Below, one piece after another: positions 1 through 11,125 of a stretch of 64,000 bases of DNA (positions within the stretch are counted from its first letter, which is position 1; each line of letters starts with the position of its first letter). The position numbers and the translations under genes are program-made. The DNA is from Cephalotus follicularis. Its lineage: Eukaryota > Streptophyta > Magnoliopsida > Oxalidales > Cephalotaceae. Where the stretch lies: assembly GCA_001972305.1 (NCBI GenBank), contig BDDD01002271.1:62001-126000 (forward strand). The letters are read 5' to 3'. The notes below the pieces were generated by a model, which was not told where the DNA came from, made no database searches, and saw only the letters and a program-made list of their open reading frames with translations.

Positions 1-162
1 ATCTGTGATACGCTCCATCCCTTGGAGGAGCTGATTGAGTTGCTCCCCTGTAACGGGAGTTTGTTGTTGGACCGCTGCTTGAACGGCTTCTGGGGAAGGA
101 GCTGTGACCTCCTGTTGCTGGCTACCAGTGGCTCCAACCAAGTTGTTCTTCCTCGGAGGCAT
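1..162 (-). CDS. retrotransposon gag polyprotein, N-terminal part (partial)
   Basis: An ATG at 162 (minus strand) opens a frame that continues to the window edge, giving 54 residues with no stop. The peptide starts MPPRK and is rich in Gln, Pro and Ala. It ends with a TGEQLNQLLQGME segment of the kind seen near the start of plant gypsy gag proteins. Gag forms the virus-like particle in which the element's RNA is copied. The start is supported by its place 25 bases after the PBS. Nothing downstream is visible, so whether the element is still active cannot be judged. Confidence 0.6.
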   Translation of the reverse strand, partial: MPPRKNNLVGATGSQQQEVTAPSPEAVQAAVQQQTPVTGEQLNQLLQGMERITD

Positions 163-186
163 GGTTGTTAATGACTTTTTGCTGCG

Positions 187-207
187 TTTCCCACAAACGG
201 CGCCAAC
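187..207 (-). other. primer-binding site of the gypsy element
   Basis: Directly after the LTR end (minus strand) comes TTGGCGCCGTTTGTGGGAAA. The TGGCGCC core matches the 3' end of a plant tRNA used to prime reverse transcription in Athila/Tat-type gypsy elements. The exact tRNA is not certain. Confidence 0.6.
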
Positions 208-563
208 TATTGATACAGAAATCCTTCTCTCAATAGTATCCTACGTGGAGGACTTTAATTTGTTAAGAGAAACGCAAGCCAAGGATGCCTGAAGGAAGAC
301 TTCTATCTCGGATCCCTGCACAAAGTAACAAAATGGTGGAAAGTCCAGGCGGTTGTTCTCCCGGGGACACTCTGACGCTCAAGTTAGACAAAGTGTCGAG
401 GAAATAAGGTTCTTTGCAATATAAAAAATGGCTGACCTTTGTTCAGTCTGTTGAACTTGTATTTATAGCGATGTCTTGTAACTAATTGAGTGTGAAAATC
501 AGAGGTAATGGCTATCCCCTAAGGAAATTTCGAGGATCTCGGGATTTTCCTTATCTCCACCTG

Positions 564-680
564 AATTATCTCTTCTTTCCTTTATCTTCTTCTAAATTAT
601 CTCTTCTTTCCTTTTTCTTCTCCTAAATTATCTCTTCTTTCCTTTTTCTTCTCCTAAATTATCTCTTCTTTCCTTGCTGG
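564..680. repeat. 31-bp tandem repeat inside the gypsy LTR
   Basis: Three full copies (564-594, 595-625, 626-656) and a partial fourth of a pyrimidine-rich 31-base unit beginning AATTATCTCTTCTTTCC. Copies two and three are identical and copy one differs at a few bases. The array lies in the U3 part of the LTR, upstream of the TATA box on the minus strand, so it may be a promoter repeat. Confidence 0.85.
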
Positions 681-1215
681 TAGTTATCCTTATCTTATCT
701 TCTATCTTAAGAAGATATGGATCCCTTGTAGTTAGGTTGCGACAACAAGTCTACGATTACAGTGACAAAAATTCCAGTATTTCATAGCAGAACAAAACAT
801 ATTGCCTCAACTACTACAGGATTGGCGAACAAATTGCAAATATCTTTACAAATTGAGATAGTGTTGAATATATAACTCATTTTAGGATTCATTGATATTT
901 TTTAAATAATGATATTTTGACTTTTAATAAAAAAAAATATTGATAATATTTTAACAACTCATTTATAATGCTAAAATATTACCCATCTTTTCAGCGAATC
1001 TAAACAAATTTAATATTCTCACCTCAATTAATACATTAAAAAGCTATCAAAACCCTCTTTTTTTTTTATAAATATCATAGGTATTTATCTTACTATTGAT
1101 ATTTTTTTACTCTCTTATTATTAGAGTTCATGCTAATTTTTAATAAATGTCAATATTTCTATCAATTTTATTTTGGCTCAAAATTACTTGCCAAACACAT
1201 TAATATGTTTATTCT

Positions 1216-2100
1216 TGATATGAGAAAAAATTGAATTAAACCAAAAACGACACGTGTCCTCTGCAGACACAGCCAAGTGTCCAAGAGTTTCGAAGTTTGT
1301 ACGAACTCTAGTCAGAGGAAGCTTATTAACTACGAAAACAGTGACATGTGAAGAATTCCTCCTCGGCATAGGTGCCGAGGAGCCACCCCGTGGTTGCTGT
1401 GCAAAGACCACTTTCCTCGGCATCAGGGCCGAGAACCCCCTCTGTAGCATCAGTGCCGAGAACCTCCTCGGCTACATAGCAGAAGACAACGCACTTCAAG
1501 CACAAGTTAATGGAGAAACTATTGACGTTGAAGACCTTGAAACAAAAGAGAAGCAAGAGGCTGACTACCTCGGCAGCATCACTACGGTTCGCCTCCTCGG
1601 CAACCCTGTTGCAGAGGATCTCCTCCTCATTTATGGAATAAGGCCATGAAGTCAGCCTACTTTTCAGGGATCTATCTCTTCCAAATATGGAAGATAAGAT
1701 ACAGTTAACTACCCATAAGGAAAGTAGCGACAAATCAGGTGGAGATAAGGGAAATTCTGATATCCTCGGCATTTCCTTAGGGGACAGCTATCACCTTCGC
1801 ATTTCACGCTCAGACAGTTACAAACCAGCCCTATAAATACAAGAATCAAACACATATCTCAGGTCAGCCATTTTTACTCTCAAAAGAACCTTGTTTTCAC
1901 TGTGCAAAGACCTAACTTGAGCGTCGGAGTGTTCCCAGGAGAACAACCTCCTGGACCTTCAACGTGTTTGTTCCTCTGTGCAGGGAAAGCATTAACAGTC
2001 ATTTACTACCTTCTCCTCGGAGCATTATAGCAGGGTTTCCTTAAACAAATCAAGCCCTTACACTTGGGGTACTGTTGAGGGAAGGATTTTTGCATCAACA
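1216..2100 (+). mobile_element. solo LTR of the gypsy family (885 bp)
   Basis: The element starts TGATATGAG and ends GCATCAACA. It is flanked on both sides by ATTCT (1211-1215 and 2101-2105), a perfect 5-bp target-site duplication. With no internal sequence, this is a solo LTR left by LTR-LTR recombination. It holds a palindromic G-box GACACGTGTC (1249-1258), a TATAAATA box (1832-1839), and a middle part full of CCTCGGCA / TGCCGAGG motifs, including a perfect 10-bp stem with a 4-base loop at 1359-1382. The 3' part matches the LTR at 208 and the solo LTR at 35982. Confidence 0.9.
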
Positions 2101-2105
2101 ATTCT

Positions 2106-3241
2106 CATGTTTGGTAAAAAAATAAACAAATGTAATAAATCAATTTCTAACTTAAATCAAAACGTTTAATTGGGATTTAAAAATCTTATTCCAAAATTTC
2201 AAAATCTTAGATTTGAAAATCTTAATTTTCAAATACAATTCCTATTAATTCTCCGTACCAAAAAAGCCTTAAATGATTTTATTGTTTTTAATTTGAATCT
2301 GATTGCTAAAAAATAATTAATTTCTATACACGGTAAGGATTTTCAACTTTCAATTTCCTTTTGAGAAATTATAAATATATGGTTCTCTATAATTGATTTG
2401 GATTTGGATGGATTCCCTATGATTCAATTATTGTACGGTTCAGCATTCTATGCATATAAAATCTCTTTATGTAAAACAAATTATGAACATAGGGCTTCTC
2501 TATGCGTGTCGGTTTCCAGGTATCTTTTACTTGTCTTTTTACCTAGATAGAGAATCTTTTTTTATTTTTATGTAGATTTCTATTTCCTCCTATATATATA
2601 TATTAGAAACAATATTTTTAATTTGAGTTCTTCTGATTTGCAGTAGGAATAAAGGACTGTGCTTTGATCACCGAGAATGTTCTGTCTCAGGTAAGATGTG
2701 TGGATGAGATTGAGTTTAGAACAATACTTACTTTTCACATTGGTAAGAAGTAATTTATTCTTATCTATCAATTTTCTTTAATCTATAATTTATAGATATA
2801 ACTGTTAAATTTTATGCTTACGTAAGAATCTGCGATTTTTATTTCGCACGTCGGAGAAAGGGATATTTAACTTTCGTAATATTTATAAATGGGTATGAAA
2901 AATTTTGAACTTAAAAACTCTTTAGTTAGATACCTCAAATTTACCACATGAGTCATTTTTTGGGTTAAATTACATAAAGATTGATCATAGCATATAAGAC
3001 CATATATCTACAGAGGATAGTTTGGTGCATGTATACCAACTTATTCATATGACGGATTCTATATATGTTTTGGTAAATTGGAAACAAGAGTAAAAGTGTC
3101 AAACCTGATTACTAAAGCAACCGCCTAGCTACGGTTAGGTGGGTTAAGAGGGATGTTTCTAAGTAAGTTACCTTTAGTAGAGAACAGCTCATTGACGGAA
3201 CCCATTCACACCCAATAACCACAATTTATCTCTAGCCCATG
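2106..3241. other. intergenic, no gene recognised
   Basis: AT-rich sequence between the solo LTR and the dehydrogenase promoter. The stretch 2160-2260 has short self-complementary AAATCTTA / TAAGATTT runs that could be an old MITE, but I could not find paired ends. The last few hundred bases are presumably the promoter of the dehydrogenase gene. Confidence 0.5.
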
Positions 3242-3249
3242 TATAAATA
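3242..3249 (+). promoter_or_regulatory. TATA box of the dehydrogenase gene
   Basis: TATAAATA lies 84 bases upstream of the proposed ATG at 3326. This predicts transcription starting near 3275 and a 5' leader of about 50 bases. Confidence 0.6.
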
Positions 3250-3325
3250 CCTCCCTTTCTTGTTACCAAATGTAGTCCTCTTTCTTAAGTCTTTTTCTTT
3301 CTTCATTTATTTTGTGTTATAAACC

Positions 3326-5074
3326 ATGCCTGTTCAAGTGATGTCCGAAAAAACCCTTCAAGGCATTCATGTCTTAGGAAGGGATAACAATCCTCCCTTT
3401 AAAAGGTATTTATATGGTCTCGCACTACCACATATTTTTGGATCCAGACTTATTTTTAATTGAGAATAGACATAATACACATTTCGTATTTATTTTATTT
3501 TATTTTTTTGTTACCCAATACTATAGTGAATCTTAATTTGTAATTCTATATCTCTAGATTTCTTTAATAATGAGATACAAGCATTAGAGGTCATATGTAC
3601 TACACAACTATAGCAGGCATAGGATTTTCTAAATTCCTCATTGCGTGTTAAGCACTAGCCATGCCTCTAGTATAAAGCATCCCTTTTTATTTAATTTTCT
3701 TTTTTGTTCAAGTATATCTCATATGAATTGTAAAAAGAATCCCTTTTTATTTCATTTTCTTTAAGTATATCTCGTATAAATTGTTTATGCTTGAGCTTTG
3801 CCGCAGACTCTACATTCAAATGAGCTGTTAAAGGACAGCTATAGGCAGCTAGCTATCCAGCACTACAGTATCATATACATAATGAAGCTATGTAATATTT
3901 TATGAATATTACATTTGTTTTTGAATAATCTATTCACCGCAATTGTGACTAAGTTGGAAATGAGGTGTCAAAACAATATTAATGATGTTTTAAAATATTA
4001 TTGAGATAATGTATATTTTAGTTTTTAACCAATATTTCGATACCTCTGATGCAATGGTATCGCAGCCATACGTTATGTAGCATTACTAATTGTTTTGTTT
4101 TTGCCTCCTGAAAGTCTAAACTTATTGTACAAAATTATACTTTCAACCTCCTACAAATTGGGTTACAACTGTATCAGATTTGTTTATTGACAGTGAAGCC
4201 AAGAAAACAGCTAAAGTGTTGTTTGTTGTTGTTATTGTACAGGTTGGAGGGTAAAATAGCAATTGTCACTGGTGGGGCTGGAGGGATTGGAGAGGCAACG
4301 GTAAGACTTTTTGCAAAGCAGGGTGCCAAGGTTGTCATTGCAGATGTTGAGGATAAACGTGGAACTACACTAGCTGACTCATTAGGTCCTTCAGTTACCT
4401 TTGTTCATTGCGATGTTAGCTTAGAAGAAGACATCGAGAACCTGATAGGCTCAACAATTTCCCGTTATGGAAGGCTAGACATTCTTTTCAACAATGCTGG
4501 TGTGCTCGGCAATCAATCCAAGCACAAGAGCATTATAGACTTTGACGTTGATGAGTTCGATCGTGTTATGCGTGTAAACGTGAGAGGGGTTGCCCTTGGA
4601 ATCAAGCATGCGGCACGTGTGATGATTCCTAGTGGAACTAATGGTTGCATCATTTCAACAGCTAGTGTAGCTGGGGTCATGGGAGGGCTAGGTCCACATG
4701 CTTATACAGCTTCAAAGCATGCCATTGTTGGTCTTACAAAAAACGCTGCTTGTGAGCTAGGCAGGTATGGGATTAGGGTAAATTGCATTTCTCCATTTGG
4801 GGTGGCAACTTCAATGCTTGTTAATGCATGGAGGAAGGATGATGAAGAAGAAGAAGAGGAATGCACGAATTTTGGGTTGCCTAGTGAGCAGCAAGTAGGG
4901 AAAATGGAGGAGTTTGTTAGAGGCCTTGCCAATTTGAAAGGTTCAACTTTAAGGTCTAAAGATATAGCTGAGGCTGCTCTTTATCTTGCTAGTGATGAAT
5001 CCAAATATGTAAGTGGTCATAATCTTGTTGTCGATGGTGGAATTACCACCTCAAGAAATTGCGTTGGCTTGTAA
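3326..5074 (+). CDS. NAD-dependent short-chain dehydrogenase/reductase (SDR110C type), 2 exons, 303 aa
   Basis: Exon 1 is 3326-3405 and exon 2 is 4243-5074. The 837-bp intron has GT at 3406 and AG at 4242, and phase is kept through a split Arg codon. The protein has the cofactor loop TGGAGGIG (36-43), an acidic Asp61 after the second strand (prefers NAD over NADP), NNAG (110-113), and the catalytic set Asn139, Ser168, Tyr181, Lys185. Its N terminus (MPVQV...) and RLEGK junction match plant SDR2-like, secoisolariciresinol dehydrogenase-like and momilactone A synthase-like enzymes, which oxidise small alcohols in specialised or hormone metabolism. The substrate cannot be told from sequence. An acidic run (226-233) sits in the variable substrate loop. 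There is no signal peptide, so it is probably cytosolic. Length is normal for the family. Confidence 0.92.
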
Positions 5075-7553
5075 TGATTTTTTTAATAATTTAATTAACC
5101 AAATAGAAAAAAAAAAATAAATTTAAAATAAAAACATTTAGATAAAAAAAAAAAAAAATTTTACCAGATTTTAGACTTTTTTCATCTTTTGTTGGATATG
5201 AATTTTTAGGTCGCGTCAATGAAAGAAATGGATTTGAAAGAACTACTAGTTTTAGTAGCCACCAAAAAAAGTGCATTCTCACAGGTCAACACGGTTGCTT
5301 TAAGAATGCCTTCTTTTTATTATAAAAAGATAGAAGATTTCGTTGATATAATATAAACTGATTGGACAGATGGATATTGAACAACTCATCATCATAATTC
5401 GGGATATTCATACACAATAACAATAATAACATATACAACTAATTAATAATTAAAACCACTATAGATATTATATTCAAAGACGAATCTGGCACACCGTTAT
5501 TGAAAATCATTTTTATTGTTGGAAAAGACTTCTCCGGTAATCCTGATTGATCTCTTTTATCTCGATTAAAAGACGATGTTCTATTGAAACTCATTCGTAT
5601 TAACCCATATCTTTTTGAAGATCACGAGACACAATGTATCAGTAAATAGTAATTTCACCCAAGGTTCAAGCAAAAGGTTTTTAACCTCCATGAAACCTCA
5701 AGAACAACCAAAATTAATAAAAAAAATAAGACAAATTGGGCATGAGGTTTAATTTGAATTTCTTTTTTCACTGTTATCCAAGAAAGTCTAGTTATATATT
5801 CACGATGTTGGACTTGCTCCCCTATTTATCGTTTGGCTAGAAGAGGATAAATTCATAATTAAAGGGCCTAAGTACTGTAATAAATGTGTAAGAGGTATTT
5901 ACAGGACCTTACTCTGATCGAAACTTCTGCAGTCATAGACTACAGCTCAAAGAAAGTCATGGGGTTCTAGGAGTTGGGCTCCCAGAAACAATCCAATAGT
6001 TAAGTCAATACATGCGATAAGTTAAAGGGATAATTTAGCAAGAGTCAAAGTCTCAAGAGTGCGAAAACGTTACCTGGGTTCTTTGTGGTATTAATTTACA
6101 GATAGGTCGTGTCCTTTTCCTCGTATATCTTGAGATAACTGACTTATCTGAGTATTCGTATTAAAAGAGATTTGTGGAGCGTAATCTGAGTTCAGTTATT
6201 AAATCCGTCATGAAGATGGTGCTCTCATATGATGCTACTTTCATCTTTATGCCTCTTTGAATTTGAGTTCGAAACCAGATAGATATCAAAGATAATAGGG
6301 GTTTATTTTGTCTCTATCAAGTATCATCATAGAGAATCTCAATTGTTTTGTTACGTATCATCTTATATCCTCACATTATTATTGTTATATTATTTAATGT
6401 TCACCAATTCACTGTTTGAATCACTTCAATTAATTCAATTAAATTATAAAAAAAACACTTTTTTTTATAACTCACATACTTGTATATATTGTCTAAATCT
6501 CAAATTCTCTCGGGATCGAACTCTAATATTTTCGATGATAATACAGTGCATTAATTATCAGACTCTCCCCTTGACAATTCTTAAGAAAACACCTACCAAA
6601 GTCTAGTTACAATTAAAAACATAAAACTGGCTGAAGTGTGTTGTGGCACGTAGCTTAAAACATCGACCAGTAATCCAGCCTCTACGTGCCACTTGGTCAA
6701 CTATCTTCTATTTTCTTTTTGTTTTTTTGAAGCAAAAATATATATGAGCTGCGTTTGGTTGACCTCTTGGATGCCTTACAAATGAAAGCAATAGAATCTT
6801 GAAAAGGAAATTGAAAGAAAAGTCATACAAGAAACCTGGAAAACTTTGGACAAAAAAGTCATGCCCAGAGAATTGTGTCCCTTTTTACCTGCCTTGCAGC
6901 TTTTAAATCCCATATCTAATCCATAAAGTAGTTGACGCAAACCCTGATCATGACTTTAATATTATTTTCTTTATTCTTTGTTTCATACAAATTAATTACG
7001 TGCTTTGCTTTGTTCACACAAGGTAAGGCATATTCTAACTTAATTACTTTGAATATAGTAATTTGTCAATTAAAAAAATAGTAATATTGGTCTCCTACGA
7101 TTTTTGTTTGTACTTGGACTTCATTTTATATTAAAATTGTCCTCTTTGATTTAACAATGAAAAATAATGTTTGCAAAATTGAAGCATTCCTCTTTTAGCT
7201 TTGATAGACCTTGGAAAGAGTACCAGATTTTACAAATGGGAAAAGAAAAGAAAAGTATGCCTTGAGCAGTGACCATGACTCATGAGAGGGTACTTTGAAA
7301 ATTCAACGTTGGATCCCATTTTAGACTTTGCTGTGAAATTACAAATATATTACCACAGCATGATAGTAAATTTGTCTACCATAATTAGTATCTTAATAAA
7401 TTTTGTTAACAAAATTGTGCCACTGGCTGGCTTTTTGTGGAGGTAGTCTCCGATATAAATAGTGTCCCTGTGTATACGATTAATGTTATTAACAATGTAT
7501 ATAAAATGAGCAATAAACGATGTGTTAAAACATCATCAAAAATATAATGGATG
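5075..7553. other. intergenic, no gene recognised
   Basis: AT-rich sequence with frequent stops in all frames and A/T homopolymers just after the dehydrogenase stop (5106-5159). One clear structure is an inverted repeat at 6643-6692, listed separately. I see no exon-like segment. Confidence 0.5.
6643..6692. repeat. short perfect inverted repeat (11-bp arms)
   Basis: GTGGCACGTAG at 6643-6653 and its exact complement CTACGTGCCAC at 6682-6692, with a 28-base spacer. Each arm carries an ACGT core of the ABRE/G-box kind. It could be a hairpin, a paired regulatory site or a small MITE end. No gene lies within 3 kb downstream. Confidence 0.5.
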
Positions 7554-8320
7554 ATATTTTAAAAATTATTGGTGATATTTTCACACATTATTTACAATCT
7601 ATTTCATTTACTGTAAAAAACATTACTTTCGTGTGCCTTGATTACCGGATCTTCTTCTTGACCTATAGTAATTGTTTATACAATTGCTAGCACAAGTATA
7701 TATGACTCTAGTACTGATAAAACATGTAGTTCAAGATATTGAAAAATCTAAAATCTTATATAGTACGTCCAGTGACTTTCCCTTGCAATCACCACACCAG
7801 TTAAAAAGAAGGTCAATAATAATATGAATATAGAATGAAACAAGTGTTTCTACCAATAAGGCCAGCAGGAAACATGAGCCAATAAAGCGAGGAATCTGTG
7901 TATTTGATACGCCATGCATCTCATGCGGCAATATACATATTTTAAAAATTATTGGTGATATTTTCACACATTATTTACAATCTATTTCATTTACTGTAAA
8001 AAACATTACTTTCGTGTGCCTTGATTACCGGATCTTCTTCTTGACCTATAGTAATTGTTTATACAATTGCTAGCACAAGCATATATGACTCTAGTCCTGA
8101 TAAAACATGTAGTTCAAGATATTGAAAAATCTAAAATCTTATATAGTACGTCCAGTGACTTTCCCTTGCATATCACCACACCAGTTAAAAAGAAGGTCAA
8201 TAATAATATGAATATAGAACGAAACAAGTGTTTCTACCAATAAGGCCAGCAGGAAACATGCGCCAATAAAGCGAGGAATCTGTGTATTTGATACGCCATG
8301 CATCTCATGCGGCAATATAC
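7554..8320. repeat. 383-bp direct tandem duplication
   Basis: Copy 1 spans 7554-7936 and copy 2 spans 7937-8320. By eye they differ at about four substitutions and one single-base insertion (CTTGCAATC versus CTTGCATATC), so they are roughly 98-99% alike and recent. Short open frames in either orientation simply repeat in both copies and have no family match. A (TA)n run follows copy 2 at 8321-8337. Confidence 0.92.
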
Positions 8321-10392
8321 TATATATATATATATATGTGTGATCTTGTGTGAGGTACCAATTAAAGATTGTTCGCCTACTAAATCTTCACATTGTTTGA
8401 CATTCTCCCTCGAGAGTCAAGACATACCTCTTTGAAGTTTGAACATTAATTGTCTGGTTGACTAACTGCACCTCGCGTTTACATGTCATGAATCCAACCC
8501 AAATTAAGATTGCCACTTATCTGTAACATAATACTCAAAAGTTAAGTCTCCATGTAGAATTAAGAAATTGGTCCCATGTGCCAAAGCAAACACCAATATA
8601 GGGGTAGCATTTTCAAGACCAGTTCACTCATGTATAATAAAAATCTAGCTAGGTAGTCTTCCTCATTTTCAACAGAAACAAACAGAAACAACTGTAAAAT
8701 TGGAATTCACAATCTTAATTTTCTCGACCAAATTAGCTGTTGTCGGCGTTTTCTACCAACTTGTTAGTTAGAACAGCTAGCTAGGCATTCAAGCAAGGTT
8801 AGAACCGTAGGAGGTAAAAGGTATACAACGGATTCATAACGAATCCATATCCATGTTATATAAGAATAATATATTTCGTTGTATTTGATTGAGTCTCATG
8901 TCCACATATATATATGGTTTGAGTTGGATCGATACTATACAATAATCAACATTGAAGCATTGGTAAATATAGAATTTTTGTTTGATATATTTATTTTCAT
9001 CAAATTTATAATGTTTTCATTGCTTTGATTAAAAGATTCCATAGTACTAAGCTACAAACATGTATCAGATACATATATGAATGCCTAATCCTTCCGTTTG
9101 AACATTTCAAATGTAACAAAAAATAATAAAGATTCTTGATTATAAACAATCAGTGAGCTAACTCATCTTATACGGTGGTCGGCTTATCCTCTCTACTCAA
9201 ATGTAACCCAATTTGCTTGGTTAAGGTTCTGGCCCAAATAGGGCCCATTTTTAGGGTTTAGAAAGGGCAGCCTGGATAAGTTGTGGCCTCAGGCCTTGAG
9301 CCTAAAATGAGCAAATCAGACCAAACTGGGCTTGGGTTAAGTTTAGTCCCATCTGAATTTATGATATTTAGACTCCGTTTGTTTGGAAAAAAATATATTC
9401 TTGAGAAAAATATTTTCACTAGAAAATATTTTTTTGAAAAATATTTTCACTAAAAAATATTTTTTTTGAAAAATATTTTATTTTTCTGTGTTTGATGTAT
9501 AATCTATAAAATATTTTTCATTGTTTTGAACACAATTTTGAAAATATATTTCTTTGTTAATAAAACCATTTTTTGTCTATTAAAATATCTATACTAAAAG
9601 ATATATATAGAGAGAGAGAGATAGGGAGTTAGAGAGAGGGAGAGAGAGACGAAGAGAGATAGATTGAGAGAAGTTTACTTAAATAAGGAATGAGAGATAA
9701 GGAGAGAAAATATTTTCTTATATTTATATTAAGATTTTTCGTTGACTGAAAAATATTTTACGTTGACTTATTTTTTAAAAGTTACCAAATATAAAAAATA
9801 TATATATATATTTTTCTCTAAATAATTCAACATATCGGAAATCTGTCCAAAGAATTCTAAGAATGCCCGTTTGGGATTAGTTAGTTTATGAATTATTTCT
9901 ATAAGTTCAATTTTATCACTAAAATAATTTTGGCAAATTAAAACTGAAGTCGGCTTAGCCAATTACAGGATTTGGTAGTACATACACTTTTAGAAGACCA
10001 ATCCAAACAAGTAACACCATTAATATAAAGCAGCCACTTCAGGTATATTAAAAAAAAAAATCTCATTTTATGTGGAAATTGGTAATGACAAAATCAATCT
10101 CCCACAAAATATTTATTTTTTTCCTAAAAGGTAAGAGTATACAACGTTTGGAAGCGAAATCGAATAGATCAATCGTTTTTTTTTATTTCAAAAACCGAAC
10201 CAAATCAAACAAAACCAAACATAATGTTTAAATCAAACCAAACTTAAAAATATTGATTCGGTTAATTTTTACCCTTTTTAACACTTTTGGATTTTTTATA
10301 CTACCGGTCAATCAAATTTGCTATTTTATTACATACTTTATAGTGGAGTTTTACGTATCAACCGAGAAATTGAACAAAATCGGAACTTTTAG
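8321..10392. other. intergenic, AT-rich, with purine simple repeat
   Basis: No gene recognised. 9370-9830 is built of repeated GAAAAATATTTT-like words typical of small AT-rich MITEs, but I could not define paired ends. 9602-9671 is a GA-rich simple-sequence tract. 10140-10390 contains many AAACCGAACCAAA words that continue into the inverted repeat at 10393. Confidence 0.5.
9602..9671. repeat. (GA)n-rich simple repeat
   Basis: Imperfect TA then AG dinucleotide tract, purine-rich on the plus strand for about 70 bases. GA tracts of this kind are common microsatellites in plant intergenic DNA. Confidence 0.8.
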
Positions 10393-10606
10393 CTCGGTTC
10401 AGTTTTTATTATTTATTATTTATTATTAGTTTAGGTTATGTTAGTTTCAATTTATGGAATTTATATATTCATATCGATTTATTTATTTTTTAATTATTTG
10501 TTTTATCCAACCGAAATCAAATCGAATTGAACCGATTTCATAAATTTCATAAATCAAAACTAACCTAGACTAACTAACTGTAAAAAATAAAAACCGAACC
10601 AAAGAG
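10393..10606. repeat. inverted repeat with about 70-bp arms
   Basis: The arm at about 10393-10465 (CTCGGTTCAGTTTTTATT...) is complementary, with mismatches, to 10530-10606 (...AATAAAAACCGAACC). The spacer is about 65 bases. The CCGAACC / GGTTCGG terminal words are typical of short foldback or MITE-type elements in plants. Flanking AAACCGAACC copies at about 10190 and 10620 suggest a larger degenerate element. Confidence 0.6.
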
Positions 10607-11066
10607 AAAAGTCCGGTTTGGTTCAATTTCTTAGTCGATACCCAAAACTCTGCAATGTAGTGTCTAATAAAAGGGCAAATTTGAGCAAATGAATCGTTGG
10701 AGTTGGAGATGAGAAATAAGTATCAGGTTATTACAGTGGGAGAGTGGTAGCCAATTAAGCATCATCATCGGCCTTAAAGGCCAAGAGCAGGAAAGTATCA
10801 TAGCGGTGAAGTTTGACAGTGACAGGGAAACCAACCGCCTAATAATACTTTTTTTCTCGATAATATATCCCCATGTACACTAAATATGTAGATTTGATGT
10901 GTCCACAGATACTACCAGGTGTCAGGGTACATGTCACTGTAATCCTGACCATTTTTCTTTATTTTTGCTTAACTTCGCCAGTTGTGTTACATCTCCTGCA
11001 TGCCTCCATCTACTCTCTTTAAATCTCCTTGTCATTTAATCCCTATCAAAAAAGTGAAAGCCAACC

Positions 11067-11078
11067 ATGGTAGAATAG
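11067..11078 (+). other. minimal upstream ORF (3 codons)
   Basis: ATG GTA GAA TAG lies 47 bases before the proposed start at 11126, in a good context (CCAACCATGG). It matters only if transcription starts upstream of it, which cannot be seen directly. Confidence 0.35.
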
Positions 11079-11125
11079 TACCCTTCAGTTCTGTTTTCCT
11101 TTAAGTGAAAAACGGAAGAAGATTC

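Larger units (their letters stand above)
1..821 (-). mobile_element. Ty3/gypsy LTR retrotransposon, 5' end (element runs off the window)
   Basis: Read on the minus strand, an LTR ends at 208, a primer-binding site follows, and a gag start codon lies at 162. This is the 5' end of an LTR retrotransposon whose body lies left of base 1. The LTR contains a TATAAATA box near 466-473, followed by a transcribed part closely matching the solo LTRs at 1216-2100 and 35982-36948, so all three are one family. The outer LTR edge is uncertain: about 821 is the best TG-starting candidate, and no target-site duplication can be tested because the other end is missing. The PBS type suggests the Tat-like branch of Ty3/gypsy (inference). 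Confidence 0.75.

Noticed and set aside
1254-1649. 131-residue open frame inside the first solo LTR, and a longer antisense one at 1326-1772
   Set aside because: Both lie wholly within an LTR bounded by a perfect target duplication. The openness comes from the repeated CCTCGGCA-type words, and neither peptide resembles a protein family.
4187-4242. first 18 residues of the open frame before the dehydrogenase exon 2
   Set aside because: They lie in the intron ahead of the acceptor TTGTACAG. The exon at 3326-3405 supplies the N terminus in the right phase.
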